From Flavobacterium filum DSM 17961 (GTDB lineage Bacteria; Bacteroidota; Bacteroidia; Flavobacteriales; Flavobacteriaceae), in assembly GCF_000425465.1 (NCBI RefSeq), contig NZ_AUDM01000006.1, positions 45,184-109,183 on the forward strand: DNA of 64,000 nt. Direction: 5' to 3'. Position 1 is the first letter of the stretch; each line of letters opens with the position of its first letter. The translations under genes were made by a program, and so were the position numbers. The notes beneath the pieces were generated by a model. That model had not been told where the DNA came from. It saw only the letters and a program-made list of their open reading frames with translations, and searched no databases. Shown piece after piece: positions 20,860-28,651 of the stretch.

Positions 20860-22689
20860 TTAATTATTAAGTTTTATCTTTAGATTATTTATTTTTGATT
20901 CTAAAAATTTTAACACATGCTCTATATTGTTTATTGTTTTATTTTCAAATTCAAAAAAAGTCTTATTCATTAAATTTTCCTGAATTACTCTATTAAATTG
21001 TTTTTTTATAAATTTTTGAGATTCAATAAATTTGCTTTTTTGAAAATTTAATAAATCATTCTTAGAAAATAAATCCTCTAAAGTAAAGTTCGACCATTCA
21101 TTATTTATATCACTTAGTAAGAAAACTCGATCTTCGAGATAAATTCCAAAATTTTCTATGTAGCGTTCCTTTTCATTTTTACCAGATTTATCAGAATCCA
21201 AAAGTATAATAAAGGGTTTAGCCCAACCTATATATAGACTAATTAAAGTATCAATATTACCAGAACCTGTGCTAGGTGATAAATTTAAATCATATCTGTT
21301 TTTAAAAAGTATTTCATTGAAATAAGTAAGAGTATAAAAGTCATTCTTTCCCTCTAAAAAAATACAGTTTGGTATCATTTCTAGATTACTTGGAACATAA
21401 TCTAATACATCAAGAACAGGTTGAAAATATGCTGTATTGTGAGGATGTAAAGTAGCAAAATCTCTGTATGGAGTTACAGAAATATTAGTTGCTTTAATAT
21501 TAAAATCTTCAATATTTTCCAAGTCTAAACCCTCATTTTTAACTACATAAGTACTCTCTAACCAGTTTGGATTAATTAAATGGTGACTATGAGTAGTATA
21601 AATTATTTTACAATTTTCTAAAAGATTTTCAAAACTTTTTAATAATTGTTTTTGTGCTAGAGAATGTAAATTAGATGCTGGCTCATCAAATAAAAACATT
21701 ATGTTTTTTGGTTTATCTTTTCTGAAAGGCCTAAATTGAGTCAACAATAAGAAAGTAAAAAACCAACGAAACCCCATTGATCTTTCATTAATTTGATAAA
21801 TACCGTCACTTGATTCAATTTGAAATTCAAGATAAACCCCGCCTTCATCTTCATAACAATCAATCAATACACTTGTCTCCTTAATATCTCTTTTAAATAT
21901 TTGATTCCAAGAACTAAAAACAACATCAGTTACTTTCCTATTCATTTTTTTTAAAAGAGTCTCTAAATTTCTTTTATCGTTTTTATCTTCTTTATTTTTA
22001 AATCTTTCTATAATATGCTTTTCAATATTAGTATTATTCTCTAAAGTGTATAAAATATCTTGAATTATTTCTTTGTAGAAAATTTGTTTTTTGTTTCCTT
22101 CTTGATTGTCTTCCAAATAAATTTTTGATGGAAAATCAAAAAGAAAATTTGGAAAATATAAAATACTAGGAATTAATGACTTACAAAAAACACTTGCTTT
22201 AAAATTATCATCCTCTGTTAACTTTTGAAACTTTTTTCCATTATTTTTTTTTCCCGAAATACCTGACCACTTTGACTCAAGTTTTATAAATCTAGAATTT
22301 TCAAATTTAAAATACTTAAAGTAGGTAAGTTTTTTTTTTCGTTCTATAGATTTGAATTGAGTATTTTTTTTTATGTATAACTCAATTTCATTTAAATCAT
22401 CTTCATCAAGAGAAATATCAACTTCTATAATGACTTCACCATTAAAGTTATCCCTTGTATTTATTGGTATTATATTATTATAATCATCAATTATTGCTCC
22501 TGGTAATTCTAAATTATTTATAGACTCATCTTTTTGAGCAAACTGGTTAATCGCTTCTAATATAGTAGTTTTACCACTTTCATTTAATCCGATTAATGTG
22601 TAAATATTAGCTTGAGGATTTCTATTTAAATCTATCTCTATGTTTTCAATACCTTTAAAATTCTTGATTCTTATTTTTTCAAATTTCAT
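20860..22689 (-). CDS. OLD-family ATPase-TOPRIM endonuclease (putative defence nuclease)
   Basis: 609 aa. N-terminal SMC/RecF-like ATPase: Walker A GLNESGKTT (residues 34-42), signature-like INERSMGFRWFF, Walker B IMFLFDEPASNLHS and H-loop IYTTHSHHL. The C-terminal TOPRIM domain has IFLEGKNDFYTL (catalytic Glu), then FIILLDSDKSGKN with the DxD. This order is that of OLD proteins, which act in phage defence alone or with a partner (Gabija, retron or other systems). It is AT-rich (many AAA/TTT codons) compared with neighbours. It lies directly upstream of the truncated methylase, apparently at the break point. No helicase or reverse transcriptase partner is adjacent, so a stand-alone class 1 OLD is the best call. 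Confidence 0.88.
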   Translation of the reverse strand: MKFEKIRIKNFKGIENIEIDLNRNPQANIYTLIGLNESGKTTILEAINQFAQKDESINNLELPGAIIDDYNNIIPINTRDNFNGEVIIEVDISLDEDDLNEIELYIKKNTQFKSIERKKKLTYFKYFKFENSRFIKLESKWSGISGKKNNGKKFQKLTEDDNFKASVFCKSLIPSILYFPNFLFDFPSKIYLEDNQEGNKKQIFYKEIIQDILYTLENNTNIEKHIIERFKNKEDKNDKRNLETLLKKMNRKVTDVVFSSWNQIFKRDIKETSVLIDCYEDEGGVYLEFQIESSDGIYQINERSMGFRWFFTFLLLTQFRPFRKDKPKNIMFLFDEPASNLHSLAQKQLLKSFENLLENCKIIYTTHSHHLINPNWLESTYVVKNEGLDLENIEDFNIKATNISVTPYRDFATLHPHNTAYFQPVLDVLDYVPSNLEMIPNCIFLEGKNDFYTLTYFNEILFKNRYDLNLSPSTGSGNIDTLISLYIGWAKPFIILLDSDKSGKNEKERYIENFGIYLEDRVFLLSDINNEWSNFTLEDLFSKNDLLNFQKSKFIESQKFIKKQFNRVIQENLMNKTFFEFENKTINNIEHVLKFLESKINNLKIKLNN

Positions 22690-22914
22690 TTCACAAAATT
22701 TATTTTCAAACGTTAATTAAAAGAAAAAATCAAATCTAAGAAAATTAAAACATATTGAGTAATTAACAGTCTCATAATATTTTAAATTCTAATACATCTT
22801 CAAAAAAATACATTTTCTACTTTTCTCAATCTCAATACCTTACCAAAAAACAATCGTAAAAATCACACACATTGTGTGTATAACTAATTGATAATGATCT
22901 ATTTGTGTTTTGAT

Positions 22915-23436
22915 ATGTCAAAATTTGATCACATCTTTGTGGCAAATCATACGCAAATGGATGTACGCTTTGAACGAACAGAACACACTACGGTAGAGTG
23001 GCTCACTCCTCCCGAACTCGTGAAACAGTTGGGTGCGTTCGACCTTGACCCGTGCACGCCCGTTCATCCGCCGTTTGTGCATGCTACGCATAACTTCACC
23101 ATTCATGACAACGGACTCGCCCAACCGTGGTTCGGGAGAGTGTACCTCAACCCACCCTATGGCAAAGGCATGGAAAAATGGCTCGAAAAATTGAAAATCC
23201 ACGGCAACGGCATCGCCCTCATCTTTGCCCGCACCGAAACCAAATGCTTTTTTGACCACATTTGGCACGATGCTCATGCCGTTTTATTCGTAAAAGGAAG
23301 AATTAAATTCTACACCACCAAAGGCGAACAAAAAGGAACACCCGGTGCTCCCAGTATTTTTATTGCGTATGGGGAAGAAAATGCAGAGTTGCTCAAGAAC
23401 TCAGGAATAGCAGGTAAATTTTTATACTTGAAATAA
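22915..23436 (+). CDS. Phage-type DNA N6-adenine methyltransferase (Dam, PF05869-like)
   Basis: 173 aa from the ATG at 22915 (22894 is possible and adds seven residues). VEWLTPPELVKQLGAFDLDPCTP is the family start signature, and RVYLNPPYGKGMEKWLEKL contains the catalytic NPPY. The end has GAPSIFIAYG. Such small methylases are common in prophages and plasmids. Codons here are clearly richer in G and C (for example the run around 23030-23160) than in the flanking genes, a sign of recent transfer. No other phage gene is nearby. It could protect against restriction or be a stray mobile-element gene. Confidence 0.85.
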   Translation: MSKFDHIFVANHTQMDVRFERTEHTTVEWLTPPELVKQLGAFDLDPCTPVHPPFVHATHNFTIHDNGLAQPWFGRVYLNPPYGKGMEKWLEKLKIHGNGIALIFARTETKCFFDHIWHDAHAVLFVKGRIKFYTTKGEQKGTPGAPSIFIAYGEENAELLKNSGIAGKFLYLK

Positions 23437-23637
23437 CTACACGATTTCATAGCAAATAAATTCAGCAACATTGAATTCAGCATCAATTATCCATTCATTT
23501 TCAATCAATAATTTTTTTAAAGCCTCCTCTTTATCGTTTACTTCATCAACGATACCAATGACTTGTAAATTTTCAACGTCACTTCCATTGGGTGAAATGG
23601 TTTCCCCTTCAGGCGTAATAAATATAAATTTTTTCAT
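23437..23637 (-). CDS. Hypothetical protein, 66 aa
   Basis: A short acidic protein, MKKFIFITPEGETISPNGSD and on, with IDAEFNVAEFICYEIV at the end. It abuts the Dam gene tail to tail. It is 11 bp downstream of the restriction-like gene in the same direction, so the two are probably co-transcribed. No family recognised. Regular beta-alpha pattern and position support a real gene. It could be a small partner of the restriction-like protein. Confidence 0.65.
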   Translation of the reverse strand: MKKFIFITPEGETISPNGSDVENLQVIGIVDEVNDKEEALKKLLIENEWIIDAEFNVAEFICYEIV

Positions 23638-23648
23638 GGCTACATGGA

Positions 23649-24392
23649 TTACAATAAAACTTCATACTGTTGTTGCTCAATAATGGTTTCATATTGCTTA
23701 TTGACCGCTTCATAATCTAAAAATGAAACTCTATTTTCCTTGTTTAAATAAGCAAATGAGGAATATTTAATTTTTTGCAAGTATTCTTGTTTTCTTTTTT
23801 TATCGGCTACAATAATCATTCTTGCATAAAAATCTTGAAGGTCATTAAATTTCACTAAAGAATTTTGAATATCAGTACTGTGCTCCACTTCAAAAAAAGA
23901 ATGAGGCATTTCACGTTCATTAAACCAAATCACATCAACTGTCGAACTCCTTTTTACAATGGATGGATAGGAATAGCCGGGCAAAACATCTAGCGTACTC
24001 AACGTTGCTAATTTTTCGTTTAAAAATAATCTGTTTTTATCTTGACTAGGTACAAACGTTTTGAATCCTCTTAAATTACCAATTTTAATCAATAGTCCTT
24101 GATAATACGAATGATTAAATTCTTTGATTTCATTTGAATCTTTATTTTGTTCCGTTTCTTGAATAAAACCTTTGTTTTCCAGTTCATTCTTGAAACTAAC
24201 TAAACCATATAAACCGGGTTTTATTTTGTAGATATTTTTATCGAGTTGAACAATTCGTCGTATGCTGGCAAAAGGGGTTTTAGTTTTCCACTCGCAGTCT
24301 TTAATCGTAAAAACCTCTTGATTCAATTGACCCAAAGTTGCAACACCACCTAATCGCTCCAATGTTTGTATGACTGCCTCGTTTTGCTTCAT
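23649..24392 (-). CDS. Restriction-endonuclease-like protein with N-terminal HARE-type HTH
   Basis: 247 aa. Residues about 1-65 (EAVIQTLERLGGVATLGQLNQEVF, then TKTPFASIRRIVQLDKNIYKIKPGLYGL) match the winged HB1/ASXL/restriction-endonuclease HTH (HARE-HTH) domain. Around residues 150-200, STVDVIWFNEREMPHSFFEVEHSTDIQNSLVKF has the D-x(n)-E-x-E shape of a PD-(D/E)xK nuclease core: Asp in VDV, then FEVEHS. Type II restriction enzymes with this domain order are known. The only plausible partner methylase here is the truncated one at 19945-20823, so it may be an orphan toxic nuclease or be silenced. The family call is by motif. Confidence 0.65.
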   Translation of the reverse strand: MKQNEAVIQTLERLGGVATLGQLNQEVFTIKDCEWKTKTPFASIRRIVQLDKNIYKIKPGLYGLVSFKNELENKGFIQETEQNKDSNEIKEFNHSYYQGLLIKIGNLRGFKTFVPSQDKNRLFLNEKLATLSTLDVLPGYSYPSIVKRSSTVDVIWFNEREMPHSFFEVEHSTDIQNSLVKFNDLQDFYARMIIVADKKRKQEYLQKIKYSSFAYLNKENRVSFLDYEAVNKQYETIIEQQQYEVLL

Positions 24393-24603
24393 TTTTTCAA
24401 AATTTAATTTTTAATAACAAACGCTTTTATGGATTAAATGTTTGACCTTAAAAAGGTTTTACTTGCATCGGTATCAGTAATTCATTTTTCAATCTTCCCC
24501 AAACCTACTACTTTTTACGGTGATTATCAAGTGGAAAAATGTAGTATTTTTTAAGTCCTTAGTGAATAGTCCTTAGTCCTTAGTGAGTAGCCAACAGCAA
24601 CCA

Positions 24604-24638
24604 TTTACCAATTACCAATTTCCAATTACCAATTACCA
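24604..24638. repeat. Heptamer tandem repeat (ATTACCA)5
   Basis: Five 7-bp units ATTTACCA-type/ATTACCA/ATTTCCA run into the stop codon of the next minus-strand gene at 24640. Related heptamer arrays occur at 12549-12580, 26833-26923 and 62944-62985. Confidence 0.85.
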
Positions 24639-24639
24639 A

Positions 24640-25350
24640 CTACCTTACCTTCACCACCCAAACCCCTTTCTCTTCCGTTCGAACGGGGAGAAAAGCTCCA
24701 TCGGTTTCTTCAAAATAGTGTAGCTCAAGGATATACAATGCCTTTCTAGGCTCAACCTCCACCTTTGGAAATCCATACGATAATCCGGTAGTAAACTGTT
24801 GCTCAAAATGCCAACCCCCGGAGTGTAACGTTCCCTCCAACGTGTCCCAATCATACGCCACTACGTGCAAACGAAAACCCACCCACAAAACGCCTTCCGG
24901 TAGGGTGATATCAAACAACTCTAATCGGTTGTCTTCTACCTTGTAGCCTAAAGGTAAATGGGTCAACGGGTTAAAAGCATATCCATTCAACTTCTGTATT
25001 GCTTCTTCATGAGTCAAAGCAGAAGCCAAGGTTCTTTCTCCACGAGGGTGTTGCGTCTCATATACCAACAGCGAACGCATGTGCTTGGTCAAGGCATTCA
25101 CCACCGCTAAGTTATTGTGCTTGGGTAAAATCCCTGCCAGTAGCACCCGTAAACCTTTACACGCTTTGGAAACCCGCCCAAACTCACTGGCATTTTTCCG
25201 GCAATTGGCATACTTAGCACTGTGCAATAACTCCTTTGACGTAAACCCCGATATTTCGCGTATAATCAGCTCCTCGCCTAACTTGTATAGCACATACTGA
25301 TCCAATATACGTTTAGGTATCTTCCCCGAATAGGATTTGATTCTTGCCAT
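24640..25350 (-). CDS. Conserved hypothetical protein, 236 aa
   Basis: Start chosen at the ATG at 25350 (MARIKSYSGKIPKRILDQYV); the upstream open frame to 25518 is AT-rich and membrane-like by chance. Residues about 1-100 are basic and helical (VLYKLGEELIIREISGFTSKELLHSAKYANCRKNASEFGRVSKACKGLR). The C-terminal half is beta-rich with aromatic residues (EGVLWVGFRLHVVAYDW, then LYILELHYFEETDGAF). GC content is higher than in surrounding intergenic DNA. I recall similar proteins in other flavobacteria, often in several copies, with no known function. A nucleoid- or element-related role is only a guess. Confidence 0.7.
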   Translation of the reverse strand: MARIKSYSGKIPKRILDQYVLYKLGEELIIREISGFTSKELLHSAKYANCRKNASEFGRVSKACKGLRVLLAGILPKHNNLAVVNALTKHMRSLLVYETQHPRGERTLASALTHEEAIQKLNGYAFNPLTHLPLGYKVEDNRLELFDITLPEGVLWVGFRLHVVAYDWDTLEGTLHSGGWHFEQQFTTGLSYGFPKVEVEPRKALYILELHYFEETDGAFLPVRTEEKGVWVVKVR

Positions 25351-25888
25351 GGTGTTTTCGTTTAAAAAAGGGTATATTATCATCCCACATCTTAGGGTTG
25401 TGGTACTACAAAAATAGGAAAAATAATATATTATTGTAAAATAAATTATATAAATTACTGAATATAAATACATTAATACCAAAAATACAAAAACGGAGCA
25501 AAGGAGGTTACAAATCAATTTTCAATTATTTCACAAAAAATAGGCTCAAAAACGAAGAAAGTACTCTTCCGCAACAGCTTGATTTCATTGAGAACAGGCT
25601 AATTCAGTACGGTTGCGAGTAGCATTGCACCTTCCTTGGGGATGCTTCGTATTTCCTTCGGGTTTGCTTCGGGTTTGGTTCGGGTTTGGTTCGGGGTTGT
25701 GGTACCCTTTGTTGAAGTCGCCTTTTCAAAAAAAGTACCTTTTCCGAAAGAATGTAAAATTGATGTGCTATGAAACCACTAAAATAAGTAAAATACACTT
25801 TATTTTGCCTAAAAAACCCCAATCACAATCCAAAAAAAATCCAAACACTTTTTCAAGTATTTGGATCTATAGTCAAATGATCTGTTTA
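25351..25888. repeat. Gene-free region with 11-bp tandem repeats
   Basis: No credible gene. At 25657-25700 are four 11-bp units (TTCGGGTTTGC, TTCGGGTTTGG twice, TTCGGGGTTGT). The rest is AT-rich. An open minus-strand frame crosses the repeats but has biased, repetitive codons and is not accepted. Confidence 0.8.
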
Positions 25889-26824
25889 TTATTGAAGTGG
25901 CAAAAACACCTCCGCCATCATACATCGGGCACTTCCACCTCCACAGGCTTCAATGGTATCCAAATTGGCGTGCAAAATTTCACAATGTTGTTCAATTTTA
26001 TGAATTTGGGCTTTCGTTAGACTTTGGTATGCCGAATTGCTCATCACTAAATAGCGTTTGTCATCTTTGCCTTTTACCTGCAGCATGTTTCCGGCAAAGT
26101 TATTTACTTGGTCTTCGGTGACTAAAATAATGTCTTTCCCGTCGGCTTTCAAATTGTCTAACACCATTTTGCGTTCTTGTTTGTCGTCAATGCAATCCGC
26201 ACAAATCACAGCAAAAGTCTCGGCAATACACATCATCACGTTGGTATGATACATGTGTTTGCGTTCGCCGTTCACGGTTTGGTAGGCTTCAAATATCACC
26301 GGAGCCAAATCAAAATCTTCACAAAACTCGATGAACAATTCTTCATCTGCTCGGGGCGAAAGAGCACAATAGGCTTTTCCGTTATCGCGGTCTAAGACAA
26401 TACTTCCCGTTCCTTCCAAAAAGAAGCCGTCTTCTTCGGCAGAAGTATAATCCATAATTTCGTTAATCACGAAGCCTTTATCTTCCAAAATATCCAAAAT
26501 ATCTTCCCGACGTTCTGCTCTTCGATTTTCAGCAAACATAGGATACAACGTCACATCTCCATTCTCATGGAAGGAAATCCAGTTGTTGGGAAAAATACTG
26601 TCGGGAGTATCCGGGTCAAGCGTATCTTCTACCACAATCACGTTTACGCCTACTTTGCGTAGTTTCTCTACAAAGGCATCAAACTCGTTTTGAGCCTTGG
26701 CATTTACCGTTGAAGGAGTGGTGTTTTCTAATACTTTTTGGTAATAATTATTTACGGCCGTTTGCTCGTTCATTCTGAAGGCAACGGGACGGATCATGAG
26801 GATGGAATTGGTGGTTTGGTTCAT
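25889..26824 (-). CDS. ctlX: CtlX family citrulline utilization hydrolase (amidinotransferase fold)
   Basis: 311 aa. N-terminal SILMIRPVAFRMNEQTAVNNYYQ, FPNNWISFHENGDVTLYPMFAENRRAERR, the general acid/base region EGTGSIVLDRDNGKAYCALSPRADE, catalytic His in HMYHTNVMMC, and the nucleophile Cys301 in EACGGGSARCMMAEVFLP are those of the guanidine-modifying enzyme superfamily (ADI/DDAH/AGAT). CtlX is the name for this subfamily, linked to citrulline or arginine catabolism. A second superfamily member (28652-29569) lies 2 kb away on the same strand, interrupted by toxin-antitoxin-like genes. Confidence 0.9.
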   Translation of the reverse strand: MNQTTNSILMIRPVAFRMNEQTAVNNYYQKVLENTTPSTVNAKAQNEFDAFVEKLRKVGVNVIVVEDTLDPDTPDSIFPNNWISFHENGDVTLYPMFAENRRAERREDILDILEDKGFVINEIMDYTSAEEDGFFLEGTGSIVLDRDNGKAYCALSPRADEELFIEFCEDFDLAPVIFEAYQTVNGERKHMYHTNVMMCIAETFAVICADCIDDKQERKMVLDNLKADGKDIILVTEDQVNNFAGNMLQVKGKDDKRYLVMSNSAYQSLTKAQIHKIEQHCEILHANLDTIEACGGGSARCMMAEVFLPLQ

Positions 26825-26832
26825 TTTTTTGT

Positions 26833-26923
26833 GGTGATGGGTGAATGGTGATGGGTGATGGGTTAATGGTAATGGGTAATGGGTTAATGGTAATGGGTAA
26901 TGGGTTAATGGTGATGGATTAAT
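26833..26923. repeat. Heptamer/21-bp tandem repeat
   Basis: A degenerate heptamer array (GGTGATG/GGTAATG type) that resolves into 21-bp units GGGTTAATGGTAATGGGTAAT at 26860-26880 and 26881-26901 plus a variant at 26902-26923. It begins nine bases upstream of the ctlX ATG and could affect its promoter. Confidence 0.85.
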
Positions 26924-27083
26924 ACTTCATTATTCGTTATTCAACATTCATCGGTTCGTTGTTAAATATGGGTTACTACTTCATTATTCGTTATGCTACA
27001 TTCATCGGTTCGTTGTTAAATATGGTTACTACTTCAATATTCGTTATGCTACATTCATCGGTTCGTTGTTACATTTTGAAAAT
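26924..27083. repeat. Three tandem copies of a 53-54-bp repeat
   Basis: Units start at 26924, 26978 and 27031 and read ACTTCATTATTCGTTATGC, then TACATTCATCGGTTCGTTG and a TTAAATATGGTTACT spacer. The last unit ends differently, in TTGTTACATTTTGAAAATCG. A further copy lies at 27792-27850, downstream of the next duplication. Confidence 0.9.
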
Positions 27084-27201
27084 CGATTAATGAATATTGA
27101 TTGTTGAATTATTCATCTAAATTTATAATTTTTGTCTTTTTAAACTACAACCATTTTGCTTCTTCACAGTGGTTGTTGAGAATATTTGTTATTAAATAAT
27201 T

Positions 27202-27468
27202 TCAGCCTTTTTGTTCAAAAAAAATATACCAAGTTGTTCGAGAATTGGAATTGTAAAAGATGTAATTGCTCCCGAAATTAGTTAATGTTATTGGTGTTTT
27301 TTTGGATGGAAAATTTTTGATATTTTGAAAAATAAAATCGTAAATATCTATTACATACATTTCAGCACTTTCAATAAAGCCAAAATATTCTTTCTTGTAT
27401 AAAATTTCGATTAAATCGTCCAAATAATTTAACGCTTCATCAGAAATTACAACATTCATTTTGACCAA
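27202..27468 (-). pseudogene. RelE/ParE-like toxin, copy 1, truncated by a nonsense mutation
   Basis: 88 aa. It overlaps the antitoxin gene by 13 bp (Met at 27468 or 27459). Residues 1-50 (VVISDEALNYLDDLIEILYKKEYFGFIESAEMYV) are the helical part of a RelE/ParE-type fold. The end FPSKKTPITLTNFGSNYIFYNSNSRTTWYIFFEQKG is a beta-sheet shared with copy 2. After Gly88 a TGA stands where copy 2 has TCA. The downstream frame stays open for the same 18 residues (NYLITNILNNHCEEAKWL) to a TAG. A single C-to-G change therefore removed the C-terminus. The product may be inactive, or the shorter form may be functional. Confidence 0.75.
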
Positions 27469-27650
27469 TATTTTCGAATTTTTTCTATCGATCGTTTCTT
27501 CGCTTCTTCTAAAGGAATTCCTTTTTTAAATTCTTCGTCAAAATTAAACGTTGCTTTTTGTTTTATCATCGTCAACTCATGCAACATTTTTTCGTCATTT
27601 AAATTAGAAATCCAATCGATTAGCTCTTTTTTTGAGGTTACAGTTCCCAT
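27456..27650 (-). CDS. Antitoxin-like protein, copy 1
   Basis: 64 aa, MGTVTSKKELIDWISNLNDE then KMLHELTMIKQKATFNFDEEFKKGIPLEEAKKRSIEKIRKYWSK. The first part is helical, and the second carries a short amphipathic tail that can wrap a toxin. This is the size and layout of small antitoxins that pair with RelE/ParE toxins. It overlaps the toxin start, the normal TA gene order (antitoxin first). 95 percent identical by eye to copy 2 over the first 45 residues; the tail after residue 45 differs. Confidence 0.75.
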   Translation of the reverse strand: MGTVTSKKELIDWISNLNDEKMLHELTMIKQKATFNFDEEFKKGIPLEEAKKRSIEKIRKYWSK

Positions 27651-27905
27651 AAAACAATATTTTGGAATACCAAATATAACAATTATTTCAATAAAATTAT
27701 ACTATTTACAAATCAACAACATTGTCTGACAACGAATCATAAAGCCTATTGTCTGGTAATTATTATGTTGAAATTTCTTCATTTGAATAATACTTCATTA
27801 TTCGTTATTCAACATTCATCGGTTCGTTGTTACATTTTGAAAATCGATTAACGAATATAGAATGTAGAATTATTCATTTAAATTTATAATTATTGTCTAT
27901 TAAAA

Positions 27906-28229
27906 CTACAACCATTTTGCTTCTTCACAGTGGTTGTTGAGAATATTTGTTATTAAATAATTTGAGCCTTTTTGTTCAAAAAAAATATACCAAGTTGTTC
28001 GAGAATTGGAATTGTAAAAGATGTAATTGCTCCCGAAATTAGTTAATGCTATTGGTGTTTTTTTGGATGGAAAATTTTTGATATTTTGTTCAACAAAATC
28101 TACAATGTTGTCTTTGTATAATTCCGCATTTTCAAGATACGAAAAGTAATCTTCTTTGAAAAGAATAAAAACTAAATGAAATAGAAACTCTTCAACATCC
28201 GGTTTATACAGAATATTTACTTTTTCCAT
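27906..28229 (-). CDS. RelE/ParE-like toxin, copy 2 (full length)
   Basis: 107 aa starting at the ATG at 28229 with a 13-bp overlap with its antitoxin. MEKVNILYKPDVEEFLFHLVF is diverged from copy 1, but from QNIKNFPSKKTPIALTNFGSNY on the two are almost identical. It reads through the position of the copy-1 stop to end in TNILNNHCEEAKWL. The alternating pattern of identity suggests gene conversion or selection for different specificity in the N-terminal half. Family assignment is from size, layout and fold pattern; a catalytic residue set is not obvious. Confidence 0.72.
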   Translation of the reverse strand: MEKVNILYKPDVEEFLFHLVFILFKEDYFSYLENAELYKDNIVDFVEQNIKNFPSKKTPIALTNFGSNYIFYNSNSRTTWYIFFEQKGSNYLITNILNNHCEEAKWL

Positions 28230-28414
28230 GGTAAAGCTTTAAGCCTGTCTGAAAGCCTTTTTTTTAATTCTTCTCCTGTTATTCCTTTTTTAAATTCTTC
28301 GTCAAAATTAAACGTTGCTTTTTGTTTTATCATCGTCAACTCTTGCAACATTTTTTCGTCATTTAAATTAGAAATCCAATCGATTAGTTCTTTTTTGGAG
28401 GTTGCAGTTCCCAT
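28217..28414 (-). CDS. Antitoxin-like protein, copy 2
   Basis: 65 aa, MGTATSKKELIDWISNLNDE then KMLQELTMIKQKATFNFDEEFKKGITGEELKKRLSDRLKALPWKK. It differs from copy 1 mainly in the last 20 residues, the part most likely to contact the toxin, in line with the divergence of the toxin N-terminus. It is the first gene of the second module. Confidence 0.75.
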   Translation of the reverse strand: MGTATSKKELIDWISNLNDEKMLQELTMIKQKATFNFDEEFKKGITGEELKKRLSDRLKALPWKK

Positions 28415-28651
28415 AAAATAAGATTTTGGAATACCAAATATAACAATTATTTCTATAATTTTAAACTATTCACAAATCAACGGTATTCGCAAGTAACGAA
28501 CGATGATGCCTGTTTCTCGTTAATTATTAAGTTTTGAATTTCTTCAATTGTAAAACACTTCAAAATTCCTTATTCAACCTTCTTCAATTCATTATTATCA
28601 AATACAATCATTTTAATTTTGAATATCGATTAACGAATGAAGAATGCAGAA

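Larger units (their letters stand above)
27050..28650. repeat. Tandem duplication of a toxin-antitoxin-like module with flanks
   Basis: About 730-770 bp is present twice in tandem (roughly 27050-27790 and 27790-28560). The boundary sequence with TTTTGAAAATCGATTAA and GAATTATTCAT is seen at about 27075-27120 and 27836-27875, and a third partial time at about 28616-28655 next to the stop of the downstream gene. Within the unit, the antitoxin gene and the toxin 3' half are near-identical, and the toxin 5' half has diverged. Confidence 0.85.

Noticed and set aside
25604..25822. Minus-strand ORF over the 11-bp repeats
   Set aside because: Its central Arg/Pro/Lys-rich part is translated tandem repeat; no start signal and no family resemblance.
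26924..27083. Three regular repeats considered as a CRISPR array
   Set aside because: Units are directly adjacent with no unique spacers, and no cas gene is present in the window.
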